Source of the DNA: Lachnospiraceae bacterium MD335
GTDB taxonomy: Bacteria > Bacillota > Clostridia > Lachnospirales > Lachnospiraceae
Length of the DNA: 64,000 bases
Direction: 5' to 3'
Assembly (NCBI GenBank): GCA_000403335.2
Contig: KE159628.1
Span: 5,001-69,000 of the forward strand
The notes beneath the pieces were generated by a model. It saw only the letters and a program-made list of their open reading frames with translations, did no database searches and had not been told where the DNA came from. Made by a program: the position numbers and the translations under genes. Positions 53,522-62,813 of this stretch are shown one piece after another (position 1 is the stretch's first letter; each line of letters starts with the position of its first letter).

Positions 53522-53755
53522 TTAATCTTTTCCAAGCAGCTCCAAAATTCCAAGCTTCCATTCCAGCTTGGGGCTCTGCCTGTCATCCGTTTTATTTTTG
53601 TAGAAATACAGCTCCATAAACTCTTGTGCCTCCTCTTCATCAAGCGCGTTTCCGTTCTCGTCAAAGATACACCCGGAAGCTCCGTCTATCAAAATTTCCG
53701 GGGAAAGCGCACCAATCCAAAGCACTACCCCAAACATCAGTATCATATTGCGCAT
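53522..53755 (-). CDS. Small membrane or secreted protein, unknown
   Basis: 77 residues. A hydrophobic N-terminus (4-22, MILMFGVVLWIGALSPEI) acts as signal or anchor; the rest is acidic with ENGNALDEEEAQEFMELYFY and a Lys-rich end. GGAGG lies 9 nt before the ATG. No family recognised. Possibly co-transcribed with the DUF1934 gene. Confidence 0.55.
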   Translation of the reverse strand: MRNMILMFGVVLWIGALSPEILIDGASGCIFDENGNALDEEEAQEFMELYFYKNKTDDRQSPKLEWKLGILELLGKD

Positions 53756-53815
53756 CTGTCCATACCTCCTATATTTGATGTATAGGATAAGTATGGTCCG
53801 CTTTGTGCATCTTAT

Positions 53816-54502
53816 TCACCTGCGCTGCTTTTTTTCACCTTTTTCAAGCTGAAGCTGCCGGATAATTGCCTCCTCCTGATTGTCAATATGCTTTTTCACA
53901 ACACTTGCAGCGGCTTTTTTATCCTTACACTGAATGCAGCGGTACATTTCCTTGTGCTCCTGTACAAGCATATCATGCTGGCTCTCGTCCTTGATATACT
54001 CAAACCGGTATCGGTACATTTGTTCGGAAAGATTGTTGACAAGCTGAATGAGCCGCTTATTACCTGTCGACATCACAATAATATCGTGGAACGCCACATC
54101 CGCCTCCGCAATTTTTCTTGTGTCTTTTGTCTCTGTCGCCTGCTCAAAACGTTCGCACGCCTTGTAGAGCAGCTCCAAATCATCCTGCCCCATGCGCTCA
54201 CATGCCAGCTCTATCGCGAGCGCGTCAAGTGCGCTGCGCACCTCAAGCACGTCTTTTAAGCTCTTCCACGAAATCTGTGCTACCTCCGCACCTCTGCGCG
54301 GTATCATAATCACGAGTCCCTCGAGTTCAAGCTTTCTGATTGCCTCTCTTATCGGTGTGCGGCTTACGCCAAGCTTATTTGCCAAATGAATTTCCATCAG
54401 CCGTTCACCCGGCTTAAGCTTTCCCGTCAAAATCTCCTGCCGCAGCGTATTAAACACCACGTCCCGAAGCGGCAGATACTCGTCATCCATATTCATGCTC
54501 AT
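53816..54502 (-). CDS. GntR-family regulator (FadR/FCD subgroup)
   Basis: 228 residues. N-terminal winged helix (VFNTLRQEILTGKLKPGERL, LGVSRTPIREAIRKLELEGL, VIMIPRRGAEVA) and a helical FCD ligand-binding domain (about 80-215) with ALDALAIELAC, DVAFHDIIV and HKEMYRCIQ. These regulate carboxylic acid and sugar-acid pathways, including uronates in many bacteria, so it could act on the 18-29 kb locus; this is only a guess. AGGAGG precedes the ATG. Downstream of ispE by 32 nt. Confidence 0.92.
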   Translation of the reverse strand: MSMNMDDEYLPLRDVVFNTLRQEILTGKLKPGERLMEIHLANKLGVSRTPIREAIRKLELEGLVIMIPRRGAEVAQISWKSLKDVLEVRSALDALAIELACERMGQDDLELLYKACERFEQATETKDTRKIAEADVAFHDIIVMSTGNKRLIQLVNNLSEQMYRYRFEYIKDESQHDMLVQEHKEMYRCIQCKDKKAAASVVKKHIDNQEEAIIRQLQLEKGEKKQRR

Positions 54503-54534
54503 ACGGCTCCTCCTTTCCTCCCGGCATTGTGTTT

Positions 54535-55422
54535 TTATTCCTGATCATTATAAAATGTCGTGACATAAATCTGTGCGCAAATCTCTTTCTGCCGCAGTGT
54601 TCTGTCCACATATTGCGCTGCTGCTTCCGCCATCGCCGTGTCCGTAAACACGCCGAAGATACTCGGACCGCTCCCGCTCATCATCGCGCCCAGCGCACCG
54701 TTTCCTGTCAGCATATTTTTTATATCCGTGATAATCGGAAACTCCATCTCCGTGACCGTCTCCATAACGTTTTCCATGCGCCGCACAATACCATCTAAAT
54801 CGCCGTCCGCAAGCGCCGCCGTCATGCCGTCAATGTCCGGATGCGTTTTCAGCCCGTTTAAATCAAGGCTTTGATACACTTTTCCCGTCGGCACCATAAT
54901 CGGCGGTTTTACCACCACAAGCCTGGCACAGGGCGGCGCGGGCAGCGGCGTCAGCTTTTCGCCAATTCCCTCCGCAAGCGCCGTTCCGCCCATAATACAA
55001 AACGGAATATCTGCGCCAAGCGGCAGTGCAAGAGTCATCAGCTCTTTTTTGCTTCTGTTCAGCCCAAACAGCTCATTCATTGCAAGCATCACACCCGCCG
55101 CATCCGTGCTGCCCCCAGCCATTCCCGCTGCAACGGGAATGTTTTTTTTCAGACGAATCTCAATCCCCTGTGCAATGCCGTAATGCTCCCTCATCCGTTT
55201 TGCCGCTTTATAAATCAAATTATCCTCAGGTTTTCCAAGATCATCCACACTATTCACAATCAAAATAATATCCGGCTCCTGCCGTTTTGTCAGAATTAGC
55301 TCATCATAGATGTCCACTGTCTGCATAATCATTTTTACTTCATGATAACCGTTTTCAAGCCGCCTGCATACATCTAAACCTAAGTTTATCTTTGCCCTTG
55401 CTTTGTAGTTTAATGAATCCAT
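54535..55422 (-). CDS. ispE: 4-diphosphocytidyl-2-C-methyl-D-erythritol kinase
   Basis: Phosphorylates CDP-methylerythritol in the non-mevalonate isoprenoid pathway. 295 residues, GHMP kinase fold. YKARAKINLGLDVCRRLENG at the N-terminus, the ATP motif IPVAAGMAGGSTDAAGVMLA (about 91-110), LGADIPFCIMGGTALAEGIG and MSGSGPSIFGVF. Followed by the GntR gene, an order seen in other Clostridia. Confidence 0.97.
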   Translation of the reverse strand: MDSLNYKARAKINLGLDVCRRLENGYHEVKMIMQTVDIYDELILTKRQEPDIILIVNSVDDLGKPEDNLIYKAAKRMREHYGIAQGIEIRLKKNIPVAAGMAGGSTDAAGVMLAMNELFGLNRSKKELMTLALPLGADIPFCIMGGTALAEGIGEKLTPLPAPPCARLVVVKPPIMVPTGKVYQSLDLNGLKTHPDIDGMTAALADGDLDGIVRRMENVMETVTEMEFPIITDIKNMLTGNGALGAMMSGSGPSIFGVFTDTAMAEAAAQYVDRTLRQKEICAQIYVTTFYNDQE

Positions 55423-55475
55423 TCCGATCCCCTTTTTGTATTTTTTTCAGTACAATTTTGATTATATCGGAAAAC

Positions 55476-56099
55476 CTACGCTTCGTCAACCTCCCAAAGA
55501 CTTACATCGTTCTCGTAATGGCGCTTTTTGAACATTGCCGCATAAACTGTATCAAGCGCCTTGCGCTGTACTGCGGTTTCATCAAACGCTGCGATGGTGT
55601 TTGCCATTGGCTCATTTGGGGCAAAATCGTATATTAAAATACTATAGGTTACGCCAAACAGGCATGAAACAAGCTTTGTGCCCCGGCAGCCGTTATTTTC
55701 ATAAAATGCAATCCTGCGCCGCCGGATTTCGCGTTCCTGCTCATCCTTTGCAAAATCAATGTTTTCGGACTCGATAAAAAATCCGTCGAGCGACGGATTT
55801 TTTTCTTTTAAAGTATGTTCAACCAGCGCAAAAAAGTGATGCCCGATACCTGTACCGCGGTACTCTTTTACAACGGCGAGATAATCGAGCAAACCGTAGG
55901 ATTGTCCTTCCGGAACAATAAAAACTGCATAGGCACGCAAATCATTATTTTCATAAAGTCCGAACGCACTGCTTAACCCGGTTTGCATTGTGTGTATCAT
56001 GCGCTCAAGGGGTTTCAGCTCATCTTGAGGGAAATCGGTTATCATATGGGTTTTGTATATGGCTGTGAATTGTTGGATTGTTAGTTCTTTTAGATACAT
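55476..56099 (-). CDS. GNAT-like acetyltransferase
   Basis: 207 residues. MYLKELTIQQFTAIYKTHMI, a GNAT core with FGLYENNDLRAYAVFIV, LLDYLAVVKEYRGTGIGHHF (acetyl-CoA loop) and IAFYENNGCRGTKLVSCLF. The C-terminal ~40 residues are an extension. Substrate unknown. Confidence 0.85.
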   Translation of the reverse strand: MYLKELTIQQFTAIYKTHMITDFPQDELKPLERMIHTMQTGLSSAFGLYENNDLRAYAVFIVPEGQSYGLLDYLAVVKEYRGTGIGHHFFALVEHTLKEKNPSLDGFFIESENIDFAKDEQEREIRRRRIAFYENNGCRGTKLVSCLFGVTYSILIYDFAPNEPMANTIAAFDETAVQRKALDTVYAAMFKKRHYENDVSLWEVDEA

Positions 56100-56256
56100 A
56101 ATGATTTTGATTCCTTTCTTTATTACATTTTTATTTGTTCAACCGCTTCGTCCCATTTACGGGAATTCGCGCAATCTAACTTTCCTTCAATGGACATTTA
56201 CCACAAAACAATACTATAATTACTTCCCTTAATTATACGCACAAACACCGTCATCG

Positions 56257-57150
56257 TCAAATCTCCTCTTTTTCCTTCCGCTCCCTGCAAATTTTTGAAA
56301 CCTGACTTACCGCAATCCCCGCCGCGACCAAAATACCCGCCCCAAACTCACGCTTATTCAACGCCCCGCCGCCAAAAACGTCCAACAGCATTCCGCAGAA
56401 AAGCTGACCGCAAAACAGAAAAAGCGACAACTGATACGCCGGAATTTTGGGAACAATCACATTTGTCATCGCAACCGTAGTCACGCCCAACATTCCCCCG
56501 CACCATATCCACAGCCGAAAATCCCCTGCCATAAAAGGCACCGCTGCAGAAGACTCATTTACACCAACACCAATCGCCAACAGCAAGCAAAACGGCAAAC
56601 CAACCAAATGATTGACAAGCGACCCTTGCAGCGCACCGATGCGCTGCGACAAATGCGCATTCACAATTCTCGAAAGAACCACCGTAATCCCCGCCCCCAG
56701 TGAAATCAAAACAGAACCCCAACCGCCCGCTGCCGGATTTTCCAGCATCAGCGCAATTCCCGCAACTGAAAGCAGCGTCCCGCAAATGCTTAGCTTTTCC
56801 CTACGCCGCTCCATACCAAACCAGCCAAACGTGTCAATGAAATAGGAAAACACAAGCTGCGCAAAAAGCCCCAGCGCAACAATGCTCGTCAAACTGATAC
56901 GCGAAAACGCAAAATTATTAAACAGCGTCGTCAAAACACCGATTGCACCGCCCAAATACATCCACAAGGACGTCCGCTGCATATTTCCTTTCCGCGTCCG
57001 TGTGCATAAAACAAACGCTGCAAACACCGCGCCGACAATATGAATATACAGCGCCGCATGGTAAGCGCCGACCTGCGCGCTCAAGTCCCCGTTCCACTGT
57101 ATCATGACAGCAAGAATCGCCCCACAAAGAATTGCTAAAAAGTAAAACAT
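56257..57150 (-). CDS. YdcZ/DUF606-type DMT transporter
   Basis: 297 residues, about ten helices formed by two tandem DUF606 (YdcZ) units: first starting AILCGAILAVMIQWNGDLSA, second near SVLISLGAGITVVLSRIVNA. Drug/metabolite exporter-importer superfamily. The ATG at 57150 has GGAGGAG upstream. Divergent from a Crp/Fnr regulator; the region between carries a perfect palindrome, so shared control is likely. Confidence 0.88.
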   Translation of the reverse strand: MFYFLAILCGAILAVMIQWNGDLSAQVGAYHAALYIHIVGAVFAAFVLCTRTRKGNMQRTSLWMYLGGAIGVLTTLFNNFAFSRISLTSIVALGLFAQLVFSYFIDTFGWFGMERRREKLSICGTLLSVAGIALMLENPAAGGWGSVLISLGAGITVVLSRIVNAHLSQRIGALQGSLVNHLVGLPFCLLLAIGVGVNESSAAVPFMAGDFRLWIWCGGMLGVTTVAMTNVIVPKIPAYQLSLFLFCGQLFCGMLLDVFGGGALNKREFGAGILVAAGIAVSQVSKICRERKEKEEI

Positions 57151-57210
57151 AAGCTTCTCCTCCATTTCCTTTTTATGCTGACAGTCTAACACAGGAAACC
57201 CTCTTCTAAA

Positions 57211-57226
57211 TAGGACATTTGTCCTA
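57211..57226. promoter_or_regulatory. Palindromic operator overlapping the crp-type gene promoter
   Basis: TAGGACA-TT-TGTCCTA, 7-bp perfect arms, 2-nt spacer, covering the first base pair of the -35 and beyond (-35 at 57219-57224). Placed between two divergent genes, it is a natural site for the Crp/Fnr protein encoded there. Confidence 0.55.
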
Positions 57227-57247
57227 CCGCTTGTTTTGTGCTATACT
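57219..57247 (+). promoter_or_regulatory. Promoter of the Crp/Fnr-type gene
   Basis: TTGTCC, 17 nt, TATACT with an upstream TG (extended -10); 95 nt before the start codon. Confidence 0.65.
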
Positions 57248-57342
57248 AAAAAAGACAAGTGCCAGCGCACTTATCCAGCAAAAATCCTGCAATTTCCGAT
57301 ATCATAAAAAGAACCCATTTTGAAAGGAGCATCCTAATCCCT

Positions 57343-58002
57343 ATGAAAGAAACCTTTACCATCACGCCGCACGACACCGCCCTGATACAACAGTACGGAC
57401 TGGCTCCCAAAAAACTGCAAAACTGTTCCGTGCGCTCCTATTCCTTTGGAGAACGCATCATATCCGAAGGGCGCCCGAACGGACTGCTTTTTATTATCAC
57501 AGGCGGCAAAGCCAAAGTCGGCGTCACGGCGCCCAACGGAAAAAATATTGTTCTATGCTTTTACATATCCAAAGGACTGTTGGGCGAAGTGGAGTTGTTT
57601 TCCGACACTTCCGCCGCCAGCACCACTGTCACTGCCATGAACGAGCTGCGCTGCATTGTCATTCCCACGGACCGCAACAAAGCATACCTTCTCGGCAATC
57701 CGGCATTTACCCGAATTGCCGCGTCACAACTGTCAGAAAAACTCATGCAAAGCACGGACAAAACAGTGGAAAACACCCTGTACACCGCTGAAATCCGCCT
57801 CTGTCGTTATATCTTCGCCGCCGCAAACAACGCCCTTTTCCGGGATGTCATGACCGATGTTTCCTATTCCATAGGGACAAGCTACCGCCACCTGTACCGC
57901 ATGATTGGCGCCCTCTGCAAAGACCGCATCTTGGAAAAAACAAACGAAGGCTACCGGATTTGCAATATGGAGCAATTAAAAGAACGCGCAGGACAGCATT
58001 AG
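57343..58002 (+). CDS. Crp/Fnr-family transcription regulator
   Basis: 219 residues. Cyclic-nucleotide-like beta-roll (about 25-125: IISEGRPNGLLFIITGGKAK, KGLLGEVELFSDTSAASTTV) and a C-terminal helix-turn-helix (DVSYSIGTSYRHLYRMIGAL). Contains a few scattered cysteines but no Fnr-type N-terminal Cys cluster. The type resembles YeiL. GAAAGGAGC lies about 12 nt before the ATG at 57343. Divergent from the YdcZ-type transporter, which it probably regulates. Confidence 0.9.
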   Translation: MKETFTITPHDTALIQQYGLAPKKLQNCSVRSYSFGERIISEGRPNGLLFIITGGKAKVGVTAPNGKNIVLCFYISKGLLGEVELFSDTSAASTTVTAMNELRCIVIPTDRNKAYLLGNPAFTRIAASQLSEKLMQSTDKTVENTLYTAEIRLCRYIFAAANNALFRDVMTDVSYSIGTSYRHLYRMIGALCKDRILEKTNEGYRICNMEQLKERAGQH

Positions 58003-58017
58003 CGTCAAATTTCCCTT

Positions 58018-59472
58018 TTACTGGCGGATATCCACATATCCGACCTCCAAAGAATGGTCGCACAAATTATAACTGTCTCCATAACTGTCCAAATTCAGAT
58101 ACAGATACGCCAATTCTTCCTCCGGCACAAGCCACGCCATATGAACCGTCGCCGTCTCCCCTGCTTTCAAATGCGTGATATAATTGTTATTCCGCTCGCC
58201 GCCATGCACATCATAATACCACATCTCCACATGCCGCGCGGCTCCTGTCAGTACCGCGTCGTCCCAATCCGCACTTGGTCCAAATGTCTTACCGTCATAT
58301 CGTTTTATCTGACCGTTTTCTTCCGCAAATTTCATAAGACTCCCAAAGAACAACAGTTCTTCCAACTCCTCCGTCCCCTTATTTGTGTATTCCACCGTAG
58401 CATAAATCAGTTTTTGCGGAACTTCGCGGCTTTCCACAACCGTATCAACGGAATTAACGCCGTCCCCGAATTTCATATAATTGATTTTTGCCGGAAGCAG
58501 TTCGCCTGACGGTGTTGTTTCACTCTGCAATTCCGCCTTAAAATCCTCATCTAACGCAGACAAGTCAAGCAGGCTGATATTATCACTCACCTGTACGTCT
58601 GACACCTTAATTTCCACGTTTCCCAAGCCCTCCAAATCCTCTTTTTGGGGATTTGCCGCAAATACGTCTCCGATTGCGTGTGTGTTTTTCATTTCCTCTC
58701 CTGATACAGCAGGCGCTGCATCTTCAACCACTTCTTCATGATTGGACGCAAGAAAATCACTCCACTTATAAGCCGCAATGGCATCGGATAACGCATTGTC
58801 TGAAACAGGCTGCAAACGAATGCCCTCTGCAATTTTTATAGCCTCCTCCTTCGATACATCGGATGCCGCATACAATTCCATCACATAATGCACATCAGGA
58901 TATGCCACATAAATACGCTGATTAAAGGATATGTCCTCGCCCCCGATTGACTGCAAGGCAAAATAAACGCCTTCATGCCCCCCAACACTGATGTTTTCCG
59001 ACTCTTTCACGTTTTTCGTCAACATTTCAAACGCCGCATCACCAGTATCCATTTTGTAAAATACAATTGAAACACCGCCTTTGTACATGGCATTTGCAAA
59101 ACTGTATTTTCCGTCTTCCGTTTTTACCATTCCGTCCGGCAGGTACGAAACCTCCATTGTAACATCAGGAATGTTTGGTATCTGCCCGTTTTCCAAACTG
59201 TTGTTCCCATCTTTTTCTATCTTTGTTTTCACCGCATACTTTCCAACCGATTCACTGCGCATGTGATACGCAATCGCTGCAAATACGGTTGTTCCAAGCA
59301 GCATTGCAGCTGCAAATGCAACAATCAAGGACCTTTTTATTGTATGTTTTGTATATTTTCTTCTGTTCCCCGTCACGCTCTCCCTGAGTTGTCTGCGTAC
59401 CTCATGCTCAACCATGTTCCGCAATTCATCCGGCATTTGGGGAAATTCCTGCTTTAAATCTTCCAATCTCAT
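58018..59472 (-). CDS. Anti-sigma factor-like membrane protein
   Basis: 484 residues. Short cytoplasmic N-terminal part (1-48) with MRLEDLKQEFPQMPDELRNM, a transmembrane segment at about 49-70 and a large extracellular portion. Residues ~100-220 resemble a DUF4367 domain (DVTMEVSYLPDGMVKTEDGK, YVAYPDVHYVMELYAASDVS); the last ~200 are an Ig-like sheet region (KLIYATVEYTNKGTEELEEL). Placed 5 nt after an ECF sigma gene, so it is the likely anti-sigma factor. It converges on the Crp gene. Confidence 0.82.
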   Translation of the reverse strand: MRLEDLKQEFPQMPDELRNMVEHEVRRQLRESVTGNRRKYTKHTIKRSLIVAFAAAMLLGTTVFAAIAYHMRSESVGKYAVKTKIEKDGNNSLENGQIPNIPDVTMEVSYLPDGMVKTEDGKYSFANAMYKGGVSIVFYKMDTGDAAFEMLTKNVKESENISVGGHEGVYFALQSIGGEDISFNQRIYVAYPDVHYVMELYAASDVSKEEAIKIAEGIRLQPVSDNALSDAIAAYKWSDFLASNHEEVVEDAAPAVSGEEMKNTHAIGDVFAANPQKEDLEGLGNVEIKVSDVQVSDNISLLDLSALDEDFKAELQSETTPSGELLPAKINYMKFGDGVNSVDTVVESREVPQKLIYATVEYTNKGTEELEELLFFGSLMKFAEENGQIKRYDGKTFGPSADWDDAVLTGAARHVEMWYYDVHGGERNNNYITHLKAGETATVHMAWLVPEEELAYLYLNLDSYGDSYNLCDHSLEVGYVDIRQ

Positions 59473-59477
59473 ACTTC

Positions 59478-59969
59478 CTAAACCTCCATTTCCGTTTCCA
59501 GTTCCTCTTTCAGCCTCGCCCTTGCCCGCATCAGGCGGTTTTTCACCGCGCTCTCTGTCGTTTTCATCAAAGCTGCAATCTCCTTAATGCGGTAACCTTC
59601 CATATAATAAAGGGTAACGGTCAGCCTCGTCTCCTCTGAAAGGCGGCTCATTGCTTCATACAAATCGGAATAATCACCCTCTTCTATTACCTTTTGCTGC
59701 AAGGAAATGCCCTCCGCAGAAGCGTCCTCCAGCGAAATCAGCCTCTTTTCTCGCCGCATGACAGCATAGCATTCATTGATGACAATGCGCACTAACCACG
59801 TTTTCCCATATGAATCCTTGCGCAGCATATGCAGCCCCGAAAACGCCTTTACGATTGCCTCCTGAATTGCGTCCGCACAATCCGCATCATTTCGCAGCAG
59901 CGTTTTTGCCACGCGGTACATCATATCCTCCGACGCAATAATTAAATTTCCCAATTGTTCCTTCGTCAT
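59478..59969 (-). CDS. ECF-type RNA polymerase sigma factor
   Basis: 163 residues. Region 2 (about 10-70: AKTLLRNDADCADAIQEAIV, TWLVRIVINECY) and region 4 (about 105-155: LSEETRLTVTLYYMEGYRIK, EIAALMKTTESAVKNRLMRA) without region 3. Controls an extracytoplasmic response together with the downstream membrane protein. AGAAAGGAT precedes the ATG. I did not find a clear copy of its own promoter. Confidence 0.94.
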   Translation of the reverse strand: MTKEQLGNLIIASEDMMYRVAKTLLRNDADCADAIQEAIVKAFSGLHMLRKDSYGKTWLVRIVINECYAVMRREKRLISLEDASAEGISLQQKVIEEGDYSDLYEAMSRLSEETRLTVTLYYMEGYRIKEIAALMKTTESAVKNRLMRARARLKEELETEMEV

Positions 59970-60104
59970 AATATCCTTTCTGCCGGCTTTTGTTTTGTAA
60001 TATTGTGCACTGATTTTTTCTTACATCTGTTAGATGTATTATAAATACATTTGGTCGCATTCGAAACAGACAAAATTTCTATATATTTTTAGTCTGCACA
60101 AAAC

Positions 60105-60133
60105 TTGCCCGCAAATCATAAATATTGTACAAT
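60105..60133 (+). promoter_or_regulatory. Promoter of second OmpR-type two-component operon
   Basis: TTGCCC, 17 nt, TACAAT; 46 nt before the response-regulator ATG. Confidence 0.65.
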
Positions 60134-60178
60134 TATTTTTATCAAAATTATTCAAAACGACATGGGAGGTCTCCTAAA

Positions 60179-60859
60179 ATGAAACAGCTCCTTATCATCG
60201 TAGAAGACGACAAAAGCCTAAATCAGGGATTATGCAAGGCGTTAGCCGACCAAAACCGTCAAGTCATTTCCTGCCAAAATATCCGCTCCGCACGTGAGCA
60301 GCTTGCACTTGGCGGCGCGGCGCTTGTGCTGCTTGACATCAATCTTCCCGACGGAAACGGGCTTGACTTTTTACAGGAAATCAAAGCCGCATCACCCAGC
60401 CTTCCCGTCATTATGCTGACGGCAAACGATACTGACATGGACATTGTAGAGGGCTTGGAAAAGGGCGCGGATGACTACATTACAAAGCCGTTCTCCCTCT
60501 CCGTGCTGCGCGCACGCGTCAATGCAAGACTGCGCCAAACTACAGACAACGCAGCAGAGCAGCTCCATGAAAACGGTAAGTTTTGCTTTGACTTCGACCA
60601 TATGCATTTCACCGTAAACGGCAATGCAGTGGAGCTGAGCAAAACGGAACAAAAACTCCTGCGTCTTTTCGTTGAAAATCAGGGAAACACCCTAAGCCGC
60701 AGCTTTCTCGTGGACCGTATTTGGACCGACGGTGCAGAGTATGTCGATGAAAACGCCCTTTCCGTCACTGTAAAGCGGCTGCGCGACAAGCTGGACGCGC
60801 AGGAGCATATAAAGACCATATACGGAATCGGATATAAGTTTGAATGGCTCGTGAAATAA
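60179..60859 (+). CDS. OmpR/PhoB-family response regulator
   Basis: 226 residues. Receiver 1-115 (IIVEDD, VLLDINLPDGNGLDF, MLTANDTDMD, YITKPFS) and winged helix 130-224 (VELSKTEQKLLRLFVENQGN, ENALSVTVKRLRDKLD, YGIGYKFEW). GGGAGG precedes the ATG at 60179; the frame is open to 60125 without a site. Paired with the kinase 28 nt downstream. Confidence 0.95.
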   Translation: MKQLLIIVEDDKSLNQGLCKALADQNRQVISCQNIRSAREQLALGGAALVLLDINLPDGNGLDFLQEIKAASPSLPVIMLTANDTDMDIVEGLEKGADDYITKPFSLSVLRARVNARLRQTTDNAAEQLHENGKFCFDFDHMHFTVNGNAVELSKTEQKLLRLFVENQGNTLSRSFLVDRIWTDGAEYVDENALSVTVKRLRDKLDAQEHIKTIYGIGYKFEWLVK

Positions 60860-60886
60860 CCTATTGGCAGACGAGGAGAACCCCAA

Positions 60887-61813
60887 ATGATACTACGAAT
60901 TGACAATAACATGATATGGCTTATCAGTGCGGCGTGTATGCTCACGGCGGCGCTTGTCATTTTCTATAATTACCACCGTACCAAAAAAACGATGAACACC
61001 ATTGAACAGATGCTTGAATGCGCCGACGACGTGCGCTTTTTAGAAAAAAAATTTGACGAAAGCCGTATGTCCGCGCTTGAGACAAAATTTGCACACTTTC
61101 TGACCGCCTCCGCCGTTTCCGCCAAAAACGTCGCAGCGGAAAAAGAGAAAATTGAAACGCTGATTTCCGACATCTCCCACCAGACAAAAACGCCGATTGC
61201 AAACCTGCTGCTCTACAGCGAACTGCTGCAGGAGGCAGACCTGCAAGGCGATGTGCGCGGCAACGCGGAGGCAATCTATGCGCAGACCGAAAAACTCCGC
61301 TTTTTAATCGACTCCCTTGTCAAGCTCTCGCGCTTAGAAAACGGCATTATCACGCTCTCCCCCAAGCCAACGCCGCTGCTGCCCATGCTCCGGTCTATTC
61401 ACAGCCAGCTTGCGCCGAAAGCGGCAGACAAAGGGCTTTATCTGCAACTGAATGACACGGAAACTACCGCAGAACTTTCCGCCGTATGCGATGCAAAATG
61501 GACAGCCGAGGCAGTCTGCAATCTCATAGACAATGCCATTAAGTATACCGCGCAAGGGGGTATCACGATTTCCATTACCGCATACGAGCTGTTTGCACGC
61601 ATTGATATTGCGGACACTGGTATCGGCATCGCAGAGGAGGAGCACGCCAAAATCTTCTCCCGCTTTTACCGCTCACAGAACGCGCAGGATAAGGAAGGCG
61701 TCGGTATCGGTCTGTATCTTGCGCGGGAAATCGTAAACGGTGAGGGCGGGTATATTAAAGTGACCTCCTCCATAGGAAACGGCGCTGTTTTTTCCGTCTT
61801 TCTTCCAAAATGA
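60887..61813 (+). CDS. Sensor histidine kinase
   Basis: 308 residues, one transmembrane segment (about 9-29) and no extracellular domain. H-box SDISHQTKTPIANLLLYSEL (phospho-His), N-box VCNLIDNAIKYTAQGG, G1 DIADTGIGIAEEE, F-box SRFYRSQ, G2 GVGIGLYLAREI. Likely works with a membrane partner encoded elsewhere. GAGGAG precedes the ATG. Its TGA stop is part of a dispersed palindrome copy. Confidence 0.94.
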   Translation: MILRIDNNMIWLISAACMLTAALVIFYNYHRTKKTMNTIEQMLECADDVRFLEKKFDESRMSALETKFAHFLTASAVSAKNVAAEKEKIETLISDISHQTKTPIANLLLYSELLQEADLQGDVRGNAEAIYAQTEKLRFLIDSLVKLSRLENGIITLSPKPTPLLPMLRSIHSQLAPKAADKGLYLQLNDTETTAELSAVCDAKWTAEAVCNLIDNAIKYTAQGGITISITAYELFARIDIADTGIGIAEEEHAKIFSRFYRSQNAQDKEGVGIGLYLAREIVNGEGGYIKVTSSIGNGAVFSVFLPK

Positions 61814-61824
61814 CACAAGTGTCA
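61811..61824. repeat. Palindrome TGACAC-AA-GTGTCA, copy 6
   Basis: Exact copy; its first three bases are the stop codon of the histidine kinase gene. Confidence 0.85.
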
Positions 61825-61841
61825 GTTTTGTGTACTGTGCG

Positions 61842-61870
61842 TTGACTCTAAAAGTCATCCGTGATAAAAT
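61842..61870 (+). promoter_or_regulatory. Promoter of the DUF1266 gene
   Basis: TTGACT, 17 nt, TAAAAT; 68 nt before the start codon. Confidence 0.7.
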
Positions 61871-61938
61871 TATGGAAAACCAATACTCTGAACATAAACC
61901 GTTTGTTTAAAAAATGATATATTATAGGAGGACGACAA

Positions 61939-62784
61939 ATGAGTATTTTCGACCGCTTTAAAAAACAGGACAACTCCAGCGAAGCCACACCGGATATTTT
62001 GGACACGGAACAGCTTAAGGACTTCCACCCTTTTGACACGGGATTATCCCAAACGATTTCGGCTCTGTCCAAAGAATTTCACGAGAACGGACTCCCCGCC
62101 CGCAAGCCTTGCGACAGGGAACAGTTTATCGCCTTGCTTGCAGGCATCTCCGCCTTGCGCAAAACGCCGGGCATTCCCGCACCCGGACAGTCGGACGGAA
62201 ATTACTTTACGACGCTGCCCCGATGCGCCACTCCGGAGGCTGAGGCGGAGTGCCGCGCGCATTTGGAAAAGGTTTTTGGTATTACGGACAAGGAGTCCTT
62301 GGTGGGCTTTTGTATGCAGGAGATTTGCTGCCACCGTCAGTACCTTGATTTTGTGGGCTTTTGGGAAGGAAATCCGCCGTTTGACATGGCGCAGTTAAAC
62401 GAGGACGCGCGCCAATATTTTCAGACAGCACGAGACTTCTCCGCACAGTTTTATCCGATTGTTAAACATCACGGCTATCTGGCTTGGGACATCACCGAGT
62501 GCGCGGGGCACCTGCGGGCTGGATACGCGTGCGGGATACTGACGAAAAACGAATTAAATGACCTGGCGGAGCACTGGATTACACAGGCACAGGTTTTTGA
62601 GAACTGGGCGGACTTTGCCGAGAGCGTGTTGTGCGGTTATCTGTACTGGGACTTCCGGCACGATGCCAAACTGCCCGAGCTAAACGAAGGACTTGATTTG
62701 TGGACAAAGCTGGTTCGTATTTTGCTAAACGACGATACCGCATGGGGGAGTGGTATGTGGTATACGCCGATTGGCGAAGCGTAA
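61939..62784 (+). CDS. DUF1266-domain protein
   Basis: 281 residues, no signal or membrane segment. The C-terminal ~130 residues carry the DUF1266 pattern: YLAWDITECAGHLRAGYACG, LTKNELNDLAEHWITQAQVF, ENWADFAESVLCGYLYW. The N-terminal ~140 residues are not assigned. The domain occurs in many enteric and Firmicute genomes with no known function. AGGAGG precedes the ATG. Confidence 0.8.
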   Translation: MSIFDRFKKQDNSSEATPDILDTEQLKDFHPFDTGLSQTISALSKEFHENGLPARKPCDREQFIALLAGISALRKTPGIPAPGQSDGNYFTTLPRCATPEAEAECRAHLEKVFGITDKESLVGFCMQEICCHRQYLDFVGFWEGNPPFDMAQLNEDARQYFQTARDFSAQFYPIVKHHGYLAWDITECAGHLRAGYACGILTKNELNDLAEHWITQAQVFENWADFAESVLCGYLYWDFRHDAKLPELNEGLDLWTKLVRILLNDDTAWGSGMWYTPIGEA

Positions 62785-62813
62785 TATATTTTTGGGGGAA
62801 AATCGGGAATGGA

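Noticed and set aside
57343-58002. Oxygen-sensing Fnr for the Crp-type regulator
   Set aside because: The N-terminal cysteine cluster needed for an iron-sulphur cluster is not there, so only the general Crp/Fnr family is claimed.
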